Source: an uncultured Collinsella sp. (GTDB lineage: Bacteria > Actinomycetota > Coriobacteriia > Coriobacteriales > Coriobacteriaceae). From it: a stretch of 5,122 nt of DNA. Below are positions 1 through 5,122 of this stretch, piece by piece (within the stretch, counting starts at the first letter, position 1; each line of letters begins with the position of its first letter). Under the pieces are notes generated by a model. It was not told the origin of the DNA. It saw only the letters and a program-made list of their open reading frames with translations, and ran no database searches. The DNA is taken from positions 1 through 5,122 of the forward strand of contig CAJLLB010000128.1 of the NCBI GenBank assembly GCA_905207425.1. The letters are read 5' to 3'. The translations under genes and the position numbers were made by a program.

Positions 1-124
1 CCTGGGCGGGCGTATAGGGCAACATCGATCGCGAGTTCCGCACGCAAAGGAGAGCACTTAATGTGCTCTCCGTCTTGCGCAGGACTGCCCGAGCAGGCGA
101 TGTTGCCCTATACGCCCGCCCAGG
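1..124. repeat. Large nested inverted repeat (27-bp perfect arms) downstream of pcrA
   Basis: Bases 1-27 are the exact reverse complement of bases 98-124, giving 27 perfect pairs. The 70 nt between them contain a second perfect stem, 49-57 with 63-71, plus a partial extension of 5 pairs (43-47 with 75-79). Transcribed from either strand, the whole would fold into one long rod with a few internal loops. It starts 11 bases beyond the helicase stop codon and contains no open reading frame. It could be a terminator shared by convergent genes, a dispersed palindromic intergenic element (MITE- or REP-like), or a structured RNA. No transposase or reverse transcriptase is visible. The left arm begins at base 1, so the true arm may be longer. 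The pairing is directly seen; the function is unknown. Confidence 0.85.
49..71 (-). terminator. Inner hairpin, possible pcrA terminator
   Basis: GGAGAGCAC (49-57) pairs perfectly with GTGCTCTCC (63-71) around a 5-nt loop. Read on the minus strand, the direction of pcrA transcription, the stem is followed by TTTGCG, so the U-tract is only three long. It lies about 64 nt past the pcrA stop codon. This is a plausible but weak intrinsic terminator. The stem is certain; the terminator role is inferred and competes with its being just the tip of the larger 1-124 structure. Confidence 0.4.
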
Positions 125-134
125 TCCGCCAGGA

Positions 135-3035
135 TCACGACAGCTTGACGATCGGAGCAAAGCCCTTCATTAGCTTTTTGGTCTGGCCGGTCTTTTCGAA
201 TTGAACCTCGATCATGTCTCCAGCGACCGAGATCACGGTACCCGTGCCAAAGGTCTTGTGGCTCACGGTATCGCCTGCGGCAAAGTCCTGCGACGCGCTA
301 GCGCGATCGACCTTGCGCTCCACCGTCGGGGACACCTTGGAAGACGGCTTTTTGGCTCGCGACGCGCCCGAACCAAAAGTCGAGGCAACACGGCCGGCGT
401 CAGGCGAAACCCCACGATGGCGCTCGGTCCCGTAACTGCTGCCGCCAAAGAAATCGTCAAAGCTCGATCCGCCGCGCGAACCGGAACCGCCGGTCGAGCG
501 CGTATGCGAGCCAAACACCTTGCCGCCGTACATATCCGAGCCCATGCCCGAGCCAAAGGTGCCGTGACGGTCGCCGCGCTTCTCCCAGCCCGTGCCCTCA
601 AAACCGGCAGAACCGATGCCGCTAAACTCGATATCCTCAAACGGAATCTCGTTGAGGAAACGCGAGCGCGGGTTGGCAGAGGTCGAGCCGTAGGTGCGAC
701 GCGTGGCCGCATAGGTCAGGAACAGGCGCTTGCGAGCACGCGTGATGGCGACGTAGGCCAAGCGGCGCTCCTCCTCGAGCTTGCCCGGATCGTCACTACC
801 GCCAAAATCGTGCACGTGCGGGAAGATGCCTTCCTCCATGCCGGCCACGAACACCGCCGGGAACTCCAGGCCCTTGGCGGAGTGGATGGTCATCATGGTA
901 ATGGCATGCGTCTCGCCGGCCAGGGAATCCAAGTCGGAGCGCAGGGCCAGCCACTCCATGAGCGCCGGCAGCGCCTTACAGGTGAGCGGACCGTAGGTGC
1001 GCTCGATCTCGTCGGCATGCACGGCACCCGCCGGCATCTCCGTCGGCGCGGCATACGCGTTGCCCGCGATGGCGGCGGCCAGGGCATCCTGCGGAGACAG
1101 CGCCGGAGCGGCCAAGCTATCGAGCGGATTGGAGCCCGCGGCGTCACGCGCGCCAACGAGCGCCTCAAACGAGGATACCGGGGCAGATGGCCCCGGTTCG
1201 GGCGCAGGCGCGCTCACCACGACAGGCTCGGGCTCGGCGCTAGCAGGCACATCGGCAACACCGGCAGCGCGCAGCTCTTCCAAGCTCTCGAGCGTACCTT
1301 CGATATCCTCGTGCGTCTCCTCAAATTCGGCGGCGACGCCCAGGAATTCCTGGATGTTCTCGGCGCGGCTCTCGGACTCCATGGTGCCCTCGGCGCGGAA
1401 AGCCTGCAGCAGGCCCGTCTTATCGACGATCATCTCGACGACGTCCTTGAGTTCGCCGTCCATGCGGCGACCCTCGCGCACCAGCGCCACAAAGCTCGAC
1501 AGGCCGTTGCGCACCTTGGCGCTAAACATGCCCGTCTCGGCTGTTGCGATCTCGCAGGCTTGGAAGAACGAGCAGCGGTTGTCGCGTGCCAGCTGCTCAA
1601 TCTTTTGAATCGAGGTGGAGCCGATGCCGCGGCGCGGCGTGTTGATGACGCGCTTGACGCTCATCTCGTCGGCCGGGTTCACAATCATCTTAAGATAGGC
1701 CATGACGTCGCGGATCTCGGCACGGTCGAAGAATCGCGTGCCACCCACGATCTTGTAGGGCACGCCTGCGCGCAGGAACATATCTTCGAGAATACGCGAC
1801 TGAGCGTTGGTGCGGTAGAACACGGCGATGTCGTCGTAACTCGTGCCCTTGGAGTGCAGCTTCTCGATCTCGCCGGCAATCCAGCGGCCCTCGTCGCGCT
1901 CATCGCTTGCCTGGAAGGCCTGGATCTTCTCGCCATCGCCCTCGGCCGTAAACAGGCGCTTGTCCTTGCGCTGCGAGTTGTGGCGCACCACGGCGTTGGC
2001 GGCGCTCAGGATATGGCCCGTGGAGCGGTAGTTCTGCTCCAGCTTAACGGTCTTGCAGTTTTTAAAGTCCTGCTCAAAGTCCAGGATGTTGGTGATGTCG
2101 GCGCCACGCCAGCTATAAATGGACTGGTCATCGTCGCCCACGACCATGAGGTTTTGGTACTTGGCGGCCAGCAGGTTAGCGATCTCGTACTGGACGTGGT
2201 TGGTGTCCTGATACTCGTCGACGCTAATGTAGCGGAAGCGCTCCTGGTACTTGTCGAGCACCTCGGGGCGGGTGCGCAGCAGCTCGAGCGTGCGCACGAG
2301 CAGGTCGTCGAAGTCCATCGCGTTGGCGGCGCGCAGGCGGCGTTCCAGCTCCAAGTAGACCTGCGCGGCCTTTTTGTCGTTGGGGCTGTCGGCGGATTTG
2401 AGCATGTCCTCGGGGCCGATCATGGCGTTTTTGGCCGAACTGATCTTGCTGCGGATCATGTTGATGGGGAATTGCTTTTGCTCGATACCGAGCGCCTGCA
2501 TAATATCGCGCACCATGCGCTTGGAATCGTCGTCATCGTAGATGGTGAACTGACCGGTGTAGCCCAGCAGGTCAGCGTCCTCGCGCAGCATGCGCACGCA
2601 CATAGCATGGAAGGTGCACACCCACATGCCGCGGGTACCGCTGGGGATGAGTGCCGCCAGACGCTCGCGCATCTCGGCCGCGGCCTTGTTGGTAAACGTG
2701 ATGGCAAGGATCTGCCAGGGCTTAACGCCCAGGTCGCCGAGCATATGTGCGATACGGAAGGTCAAGACGCGGGTCTTGCCCGAGCCGGCGCCGGCAAGGA
2801 CCAGCAGCGGGCCCTCGGTGGTCAGGACCGCCTCGCGCTGAGCGGGATTAAGGCTGTCGATGTCGACGAGCGGCTTGGCGGGCTTGGGCGCCGGCGCGGG
2901 AGCGTCGTAGATGTCGAGCGGAACGAGCTCGGGCTCCGGCGCAGCAGGGGCGGTGTATGCATCGAGCGGCACGGGTTCCGGCGCGGGCGGCACAGGTACC
3001 GCGACATTCTTTTCCCAGGGCAAGGGCTGGGTCAT
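135..3035 (-). CDS. pcrA: ATP-dependent 3'-5' DNA helicase, UvrD/PcrA type
   Basis: This encodes a 966-residue cytoplasmic superfamily 1A helicase, expected to unwind DNA in nucleotide-excision and mismatch repair and to remove proteins or RNA polymerase from DNA. Every SF1 motif is present: Q motif LNPAQREAV (62-70), Walker A AGAGSGKT with K87, motif Ia (112-123), TFHAM (141-145), motif II VDEYQD (272-277, D273/E274), motif III GDDDQSIYSWRG (300-311), motif IV EQNYRS (333-338), motif V TIHSAKGLEF (716-725), GIFPH (736-740) and motif VI YVAITRARKR (761-770). A Gly/Ser-rich linker (about 803-918) leads to a C-terminal Tudor-like domain (919-966, GDTVSHKTFGTGTV), as in PcrA proteins that bind RNA polymerase. 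Typical PcrA/UvrD has about 720-780 residues. The excess lies in a Pro/Ala/Glu-rich N terminus (10-57), an insertion at about 574-690 and the C-terminal linker. The start at 3035 has GAGGAG six bases upstream; the in-frame ATG at 3119 lies upstream of the candidate promoter. UvrD and PcrA naming is interchangeable here. Confidence 0.96.
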   Translation of the reverse strand: MTQPLPWEKNVAVPVPPAPEPVPLDAYTAPAAPEPELVPLDIYDAPAPAPKPAKPLVDIDSLNPAQREAVLTTEGPLLVLAGAGSGKTRVLTFRIAHMLGDLGVKPWQILAITFTNKAAAEMRERLAALIPSGTRGMWVCTFHAMCVRMLREDADLLGYTGQFTIYDDDDSKRMVRDIMQALGIEQKQFPINMIRSKISSAKNAMIGPEDMLKSADSPNDKKAAQVYLELERRLRAANAMDFDDLLVRTLELLRTRPEVLDKYQERFRYISVDEYQDTNHVQYEIANLLAAKYQNLMVVGDDDQSIYSWRGADITNILDFEQDFKNCKTVKLEQNYRSTGHILSAANAVVRHNSQRKDKRLFTAEGDGEKIQAFQASDERDEGRWIAGEIEKLHSKGTSYDDIAVFYRTNAQSRILEDMFLRAGVPYKIVGGTRFFDRAEIRDVMAYLKMIVNPADEMSVKRVINTPRRGIGSTSIQKIEQLARDNRCSFFQACEIATAETGMFSAKVRNGLSSFVALVREGRRMDGELKDVVEMIVDKTGLLQAFRAEGTMESESRAENIQEFLGVAAEFEETHEDIEGTLESLEELRAAGVADVPASAEPEPVVVSAPAPEPGPSAPVSSFEALVGARDAAGSNPLDSLAAPALSPQDALAAAIAGNAYAAPTEMPAGAVHADEIERTYGPLTCKALPALMEWLALRSDLDSLAGETHAITMMTIHSAKGLEFPAVFVAGMEEGIFPHVHDFGGSDDPGKLEEERRLAYVAITRARKRLFLTYAATRRTYGSTSANPRSRFLNEIPFEDIEFSGIGSAGFEGTGWEKRGDRHGTFGSGMGSDMYGGKVFGSHTRSTGGSGSRGGSSFDDFFGGSSYGTERHRGVSPDAGRVASTFGSGASRAKKPSSKVSPTVERKVDRASASQDFAAGDTVSHKTFGTGTVISVAGDMIEVQFEKTGQTKKLMKGFAPIVKLS

Positions 3036-3041
3036 GGGCGA

Positions 3042-3047
3042 CTCCTC
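3042..3047 (-). promoter_or_regulatory. Shine-Dalgarno site of pcrA
   Basis: On the minus strand GAGGAG stands six bases before the ATG at 3035. This decides the start: the protein begins MTQPLPWEK rather than 28 residues earlier at 3119, where the extra residues look like translated leader. Confidence 0.8.
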
Positions 3048-3096
3048 ATCTGACGGACGGCGCGCCTGCGGGCAGCGCCATAGTTTGAGCCGTACC

Positions 3097-3127
3097 AGTA
3101 TACCGAGCCGCGCGGACACCGACGCAA
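3097..3127 (-). promoter_or_regulatory. Candidate sigma-70-type promoter of pcrA
   Basis: On the minus strand a good -10 hexamer TATACT lies at 3102-3097. The best upstream match to a -35 box is TTGCGT at 3127-3122, with a 19-bp spacer that is longer than the optimum of 17. Transcription would begin near 3090, leaving a leader of about 55 nt before the start codon. The promoter lies after the uppP terminator, so pcrA probably has its own transcript. The -10 box is convincing; the -35 box is weak. Confidence 0.5.
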
Positions 3128-3174
3128 ATCACACCACGACTCCGTGCGTCACCGTCAGGCTCGCCCCAGCGGAT

Positions 3175-3207
3175 TTGGTGCAATGGGGTCAGGTTAGTCT
3201 GCACCAA
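3175..3207. repeat. Short dyad with GGGGTCAGGTT loop, REP-like
   Basis: TTGGTGCA (3175-3182) and TGCACCAA (3200-3207) are perfect 8-bp inverted arms separated by 17 bases that include GGGGTCAGGTT. The dyad sits between the uppP terminator and the candidate pcrA promoter. From memory, a GGGGTCAGGT-type core resembles ends of REP elements associated with Y1-family (RAYT) transposases, so this may be a solo, immobile copy. It could equally be an operator. No transposase gene is in the window. The stem is seen; either function is inferred. Confidence 0.45.
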
Positions 3208-3282
3208 TCTATTGACAATCACGAAACCGCCGATGTCATGGCAGCAGCAGCGAGCGACGGTCAGGGCGAACAAATTGGCATG

Positions 3283-3324
3283 AAAAGGGGGCGGCATAGA
3301 CCTTTTGGTCATGCCACCCCCTTT
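3283..3324 (-). terminator. Intrinsic terminator of uppP
   Basis: On the minus strand a 14-bp stem (3324-3311 with 3297-3284, one U-G wobble) is topped by a further GACC/GGUC stem and an AAAA tetraloop, with a single bulged base between the two stems. The 3' arm ends in CCCCCUUUU. It begins 44 bases past the uppP stop codon. The stability, the U-tract and the position together make this a convincing Rho-independent terminator that separates uppP from pcrA. On the opposite strand the hairpin has a C-A mismatch and only a short T-run. Confidence 0.88.
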
Positions 3325-3368
3325 GAATGACAAGTTGTCGCCCTGGCCGCCGCGCAGCGTCGACTAAG

Positions 3369-4349
3369 TTAGAGGCTGAGCATCGGCTCCAGAACGAAGA
3401 AGTATGCGAGCACTACGATGCCCAGGATGATGCGGTAGGCACCGAAGCACTTGAAGTCGTGACGGCGGACGAAGCCCATGAGCCACTTGATGGCGATGAG
3501 CGAAACCACAAAGGCCACAACGCAGCCCACGCCCAGGATAGCGACCTCGTTGGCACCGAACGTGCCGCCCTTGATGAAGTACTTGACCAGCTTGAGCGCA
3601 CTCGCGCCAAACATGACCGGGATGGCCAGGAAGAACGTAAACTTGGACGCCACCGAACGCGTGCAGCCCAAAAGCAGGCCGCCGATGATGGTAGAACCGG
3701 AGCGAGACGTACCAGGCACCAGCGAAAGCACCTGGAAGCAGCCGATACCCAGCGCAGTCTTCCAGCTCAGGTCCTCGAGCGTGGCGATGGAGCCAAAGTC
3801 CAGATTCTCGTCATCGTCCTCATCCTCAGCGGTAGCCGCGGCGGGCGCCGCAAAGTGCGCACCGGCGGGACGTCCACCCGACACCACAGCACGCGAACCA
3901 AACGAACCGGCAACGGCCATTTCCTCGCGCTTGCTCGCGCGCCAGTTCTCGATCACGATAAACAGCACGCCGTACACAATGAGCGCCAGCGCCACGACGG
4001 GAGCATTGTAGAAATGCTCCTCCATCCAGTCGTTAAGCGGCAGACCGATCGCCGCGGCGGGAATGCAGCCGAGCACAATCTTGCCCCACAGCACCCAGGT
4101 GTCGCGACGGCCCTCCTTGCCCTTGCTGGGCGAGAACGGATTGAGCTCATGGAAGAACAGCACACAGACGGCCAGAATGGCGCCGAGCTGAATCACGACC
4201 AGGAACATATTCCAGAACGTCTCGCTCACGTTCATCTTGACGAACTCGTCCACCAAGATCATGTGACCGGTCGACGAAACAGGCAGCCATTCGGTGATGC
4301 CCTCGACCAGGCCCATGAAAGCAGATTTTAGAAGCTCGATGATATCCAA
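3369..4349 (-). CDS. uppP: Undecaprenyl-diphosphatase (bacitracin-resistance protein)
   Basis: This is a 326-residue polytopic inner-membrane enzyme of the UppP/BacA family. It converts undecaprenyl diphosphate to undecaprenyl phosphate, recycling the lipid carrier for peptidoglycan and other envelope polymers; raised dosage gives bacitracin resistance. Both family signatures are intact: EGITEWLPVSSTGHM (16-30), with E16, E20, S26 and H29 matching the catalytic Glu/Ser/His set of the E. coli enzyme, and PGTSRSGST (212-220) with the essential Arg at 216. Hydrophobic segments lie near 46-66, 86-105, 116-135, 235-255, 265-290 and 302-322. The protein is about 50 residues longer than E. coli UppP (273), mostly through an Ala/Gly-rich and then acidic loop at about 138-196 (EDEDDDEN at 175-182). 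The TTG at 4349 is preferred over the GTG at 4370: AGGGGG lies five bases upstream and the resulting MDIIELLK matches how the family usually begins. Divergent from usp and ended by its own terminator, it is probably monocistronic. Confidence 0.96.
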   Translation of the reverse strand: MDIIELLKSAFMGLVEGITEWLPVSSTGHMILVDEFVKMNVSETFWNMFLVVIQLGAILAVCVLFFHELNPFSPSKGKEGRRDTWVLWGKIVLGCIPAAAIGLPLNDWMEEHFYNAPVVALALIVYGVLFIVIENWRASKREEMAVAGSFGSRAVVSGGRPAGAHFAAPAAATAEDEDDDENLDFGSIATLEDLSWKTALGIGCFQVLSLVPGTSRSGSTIIGGLLLGCTRSVASKFTFFLAIPVMFGASALKLVKYFIKGGTFGANEVAILGVGCVVAFVVSLIAIKWLMGFVRRHDFKCFGAYRIILGIVVLAYFFVLEPMLSL

Positions 4350-4354
4350 AGGGA

Positions 4355-4360
4355 CCCCCT
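4355..4360 (-). promoter_or_regulatory. Shine-Dalgarno site deciding the TTG start of uppP
   Basis: AGGGGG on the minus strand lies five bases before the TTG at 4349. The alternative in-frame GTG at 4370 has only a GGCGG directly abutting it, too close to serve. If the GTG were used, the Shine-Dalgarno site would fall inside the coding region and add seven residues absent from typical family members. Confidence 0.65.
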
Positions 4361-4409
4361 CGTTAGACACCCGCCGATATTGTTCTGCGGACGGTGCGGG
4401 CGATGTCCC

Positions 4410-4415
4410 ATTATC
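4410..4415 (-). promoter_or_regulatory. Candidate -10 box for uppP
   Basis: GATAAT on the minus strand at 4415-4410 is a five-of-six match to the -10 consensus, about 60 bases before the TTG start. No recognisable -35 hexamer lies 16-18 bp upstream. A 5-bp dyad GGCGC/GCGCC (4425-4438) sits in the spacer region and could be a regulator site or chance in GC-rich DNA. Low to moderate support. Confidence 0.35.
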
Positions 4416-4477
4416 AACCGTTCGGGCGCGTCTGCGCCTACCCTTACCAAAAAACTCGTCCGTTCACAGAATTGCGA

Positions 4478-4506
4478 GCGGTCAAACCCAAATCCTTGGG
4501 TATAAC
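4478..4506 (+). promoter_or_regulatory. Candidate usp promoter with overlapping dyad
   Basis: TATAAC at 4501-4506 is a good -10 candidate about 90 bases before the usp start. The -35 region is poor (CGGTCA at 4479-4484, 16-bp spacer). A perfect 6-bp dyad, ACCCAA (4486-4491) and TTGGGT (4496-4501) with ATCC between, fills the spacer and touches the first base of the -10 box. A weak -35 with an operator-like dyad is what a regulated promoter could look like, but this is inference. The leader downstream also contains GCACG/CGTGC (4555-4559, 4571-4575), which could form a small hairpin just before the ribosome-binding site. Confidence 0.45.
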
Positions 4507-4583
4507 TGCAACAAGATAAAGTGTCCGGCGGCCACGCATCCGCGCCCGCCCGATGCACGAGCCCCACGCCCGTGCGATAGACC

Positions 4584-4590
4584 AAGGAGG
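4584..4590 (+). promoter_or_regulatory. Strong Shine-Dalgarno site of usp
   Basis: AAGGAGG, a full match to the anti-Shine-Dalgarno sequence, lies five bases before the ATG at 4596. It fixes the start and predicts efficient translation. Confidence 0.88.
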
Positions 4591-4595
4591 AAACC

Positions 4596-5033
4596 ATGAA
4601 CGAGGGCTACACCAAGGTATTTGTTTCACTCGACGGTACTGAGCAGCAGGATTTTGTGCTCGCACGCGCCATCAAGGTCGCCGCGAACAACGGCGCCAAG
4701 CTGATAATCGGCCACGTTATCGATTCCACGGCGCTCGAGAGCACCGGTTCCTATCCGGTCGATCTGGTCAACGGCCTAGAGGAGGCATTTAAGAACTCCA
4801 TCGCCAAGCAGCTCGAAGAGGCTAAGGCCAATCCCGACATCCCCGAGGTCGAGGTCATGATTCGCGCCGGCCGCATTCGCGAGACGCTTAAGGACGAGAT
4901 GCTCGACGTGGTTAAGCCCGACCTGGTGCTCTGCGGCGCCCGCGGCCTGTCCTCGATCAAGTATGCGCTGCTGGGTTCGATTTCGACGTTCCTGCTGCGC
5001 AACACGGACTGCGACATTCTGGTCGTGAAGTAG
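4596..5033 (+). CDS. Universal stress protein, UspA family, ATP-binding type
   Basis: This encodes a 145-residue single-domain Usp protein, the usual size for a stand-alone family member, expected to be a cytoplasmic dimer. It opens with a hydrophobic strand ending in VSLDG (10-14), where D13 matches the conserved nucleotide-contacting Asp. The ATP-binding signature G-x2-G-x9-G-(S/T) is exact: G114, G117, G127, S128, in GARGLSSIKYALLGS. This places it in the nucleotide-binding branch (MJ0577-like) rather than the UspA branch that lacks the motif. The C terminus CDILVVK is typical. Usp proteins are generally induced by starvation, redox or oxygen stress, and their targets are often unknown; nothing here identifies a partner. 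It is divergently transcribed from uppP with its own candidate promoter and followed by hairpins, so it is probably monocistronic. The family assignment is firm; the physiological role is not determined. Confidence 0.95.
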   Translation: MNEGYTKVFVSLDGTEQQDFVLARAIKVAANNGAKLIIGHVIDSTALESTGSYPVDLVNGLEEAFKNSIAKQLEEAKANPDIPEVEVMIRAGRIRETLKDEMLDVVKPDLVLCGARGLSSIKYALLGSISTFLLRNTDCDILVVK

Positions 5034-5040
5034 GTTCCTT

Positions 5041-5063
5041 CCCGCCGGCGCAAGGCCTGCGGG
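5041..5063 (+). other. Small hairpin overlapping the larger usp 3' hairpin
   Basis: CCCGC (5041-5045) pairs with GCGGG (5059-5063), and GGC (5047-5049) with GCC (5055-5057), around a GCAAG loop with one C/T mismatch. It starts seven bases past the usp stop codon. Its 3' arm uses bases 5061-5063, which are also needed by the 5061-5122 stem, so the two folds compete at their edge. No U-tract follows it. Confidence 0.45.
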
Positions 5064-5122
5064 GTTATCACGCCGACGTCCTCGCCGCTTCGCGGCTGCG
5101 GGATGTCGGCTTAGATAACCCC
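5061..5122 (+). terminator. Large hairpin after usp, probable terminator or palindromic repeat
   Basis: The stem is built from GGGGTTATC (5061-5069) with GATAACCCC (5114-5122), GCCGAC (5072-5077) with GTCGGC (5105-5110), GTCC (5078-5081) with GGAT (5101-5104, one G-U pair), and an apical GCCGC/GCGGC stem (5084-5088, 5092-5096) with a TTC loop. Its place 27 bases after the usp stop suits a terminator, but the window ends on the last paired base, so a U-tract cannot be checked. The multi-part stem is also typical of dispersed REP-like palindromes. The fold is certain; the role is inferred. Confidence 0.6.

Noticed and set aside
1..124. Integron attC site or retron msr-msd RNA as an explanation for the left palindrome
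   Set aside because: An attC needs GTTRRRY/RYYYAAC core sites and imperfect arms with extrahelical bases; the arms here are perfect and lack the consensus. A retron would need a neighbouring reverse transcriptase, and none is in the window.
201..3053. Very long plus-strand open frame (950 codons) antisense to pcrA
   Set aside because: It mirrors the pcrA codons in a GC-rich genome, where stop codons are rare on the complement. It has no recognisable domain, is Arg/His/Ala/Gly-rich in the way antisense translations are, and covers a fully conserved helicase.
3036..3119. N-terminal extension of pcrA to the ATG at 3119
   Set aside because: That start would lie upstream of the candidate -10 box, and the added 28 residues do not resemble a helicase N terminus. 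The ATG at 3035 has a well-spaced GAGGAG.
3213..3218. Plus-strand TTGACA as a -35 box
   Set aside because: No -10-like hexamer lies 16-18 bp downstream, and no plus-strand gene follows until 4596. It is part of a short chance palindrome, ATTGACAAT.
3046..3333. Minus-strand open frame of 95 codons between uppP and pcrA
   Set aside because: It would start inside or next to the terminator hairpin, run through the dyad and the candidate promoter, and overlap the pcrA leader. There is no domain and no Shine-Dalgarno support.
3327..4331. Plus-strand open frame of 334 codons antisense to uppP
   Set aside because: The translation is extremely charged (His, Arg, Glu, Asp), as expected from the complement of membrane-protein codons, and has no known motif. 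The minus strand holds both intact UppP signatures.
4328..4665. Small minus-strand open frames across the uppP-usp intergenic region
   Set aside because: They run antisense through the usp promoter, Shine-Dalgarno site and coding start, have no recognisable motifs, and are fully explained as shadows.

Overview
The window is a GC-rich (roughly 60% by eye) bacterial chromosomal segment carrying three housekeeping genes: a UvrD/PcrA-type DNA helicase (minus strand), an undecaprenyl-diphosphatase UppP/BacA (minus strand), and a small UspA-family universal stress protein (plus strand). The GC-rich codons, the PcrA with long Pro/Ala/Glu- and Gly/Ser-rich linkers, and the style of the UspA protein suggest an actinobacterial gut lineage, most likely Coriobacteriia such as Collinsella. 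That assignment is an inference from protein flavour; no rRNA or other marker is present to settle it.

Layout, left to right. Bases 1-124 form a large nested inverted repeat: perfect 27-bp outer arms at the ends and a perfect 9-bp inner hairpin. It lies just past the 3' end of the helicase gene (135-3035, minus). Bases 3036-3368 are a regulatory intergenic region. Read on the minus strand, it holds the intrinsic terminator of uppP, a small REP-like dyad, a candidate promoter and a good Shine-Dalgarno site for the helicase gene. uppP (3369-4349, minus) follows, probably starting at a TTG. Bases 4350-4595 are a divergent promoter region serving uppP leftward and usp rightward. The usp gene (4596-5033, plus) is followed by two overlapping hairpins, the larger ending on the last base of the window.

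The genes look like three independent transcription units. A strong terminator separates uppP from pcrA, and usp is divergent. They share no pathway: PcrA acts in DNA repair and in clearing replication/transcription conflicts, UppP recycles the lipid carrier for peptidoglycan synthesis, and the Usp protein is a nucleotide-binding stress protein.

I found no defence system, mobile-element gene, CRISPR array or RNA gene, and no credible novel multi-gene system. The points worth a second look are lineage-specific insertions in PcrA and UppP, a duplicated short motif at the PcrA N terminus, and four palindromic elements: the left-end element, the intergenic dyad, the operator-like dyad at the usp promoter and the right-end hairpins. 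Both window ends coincide with the end of an inverted-repeat arm, which may reflect how this sequence was assembled or cut.
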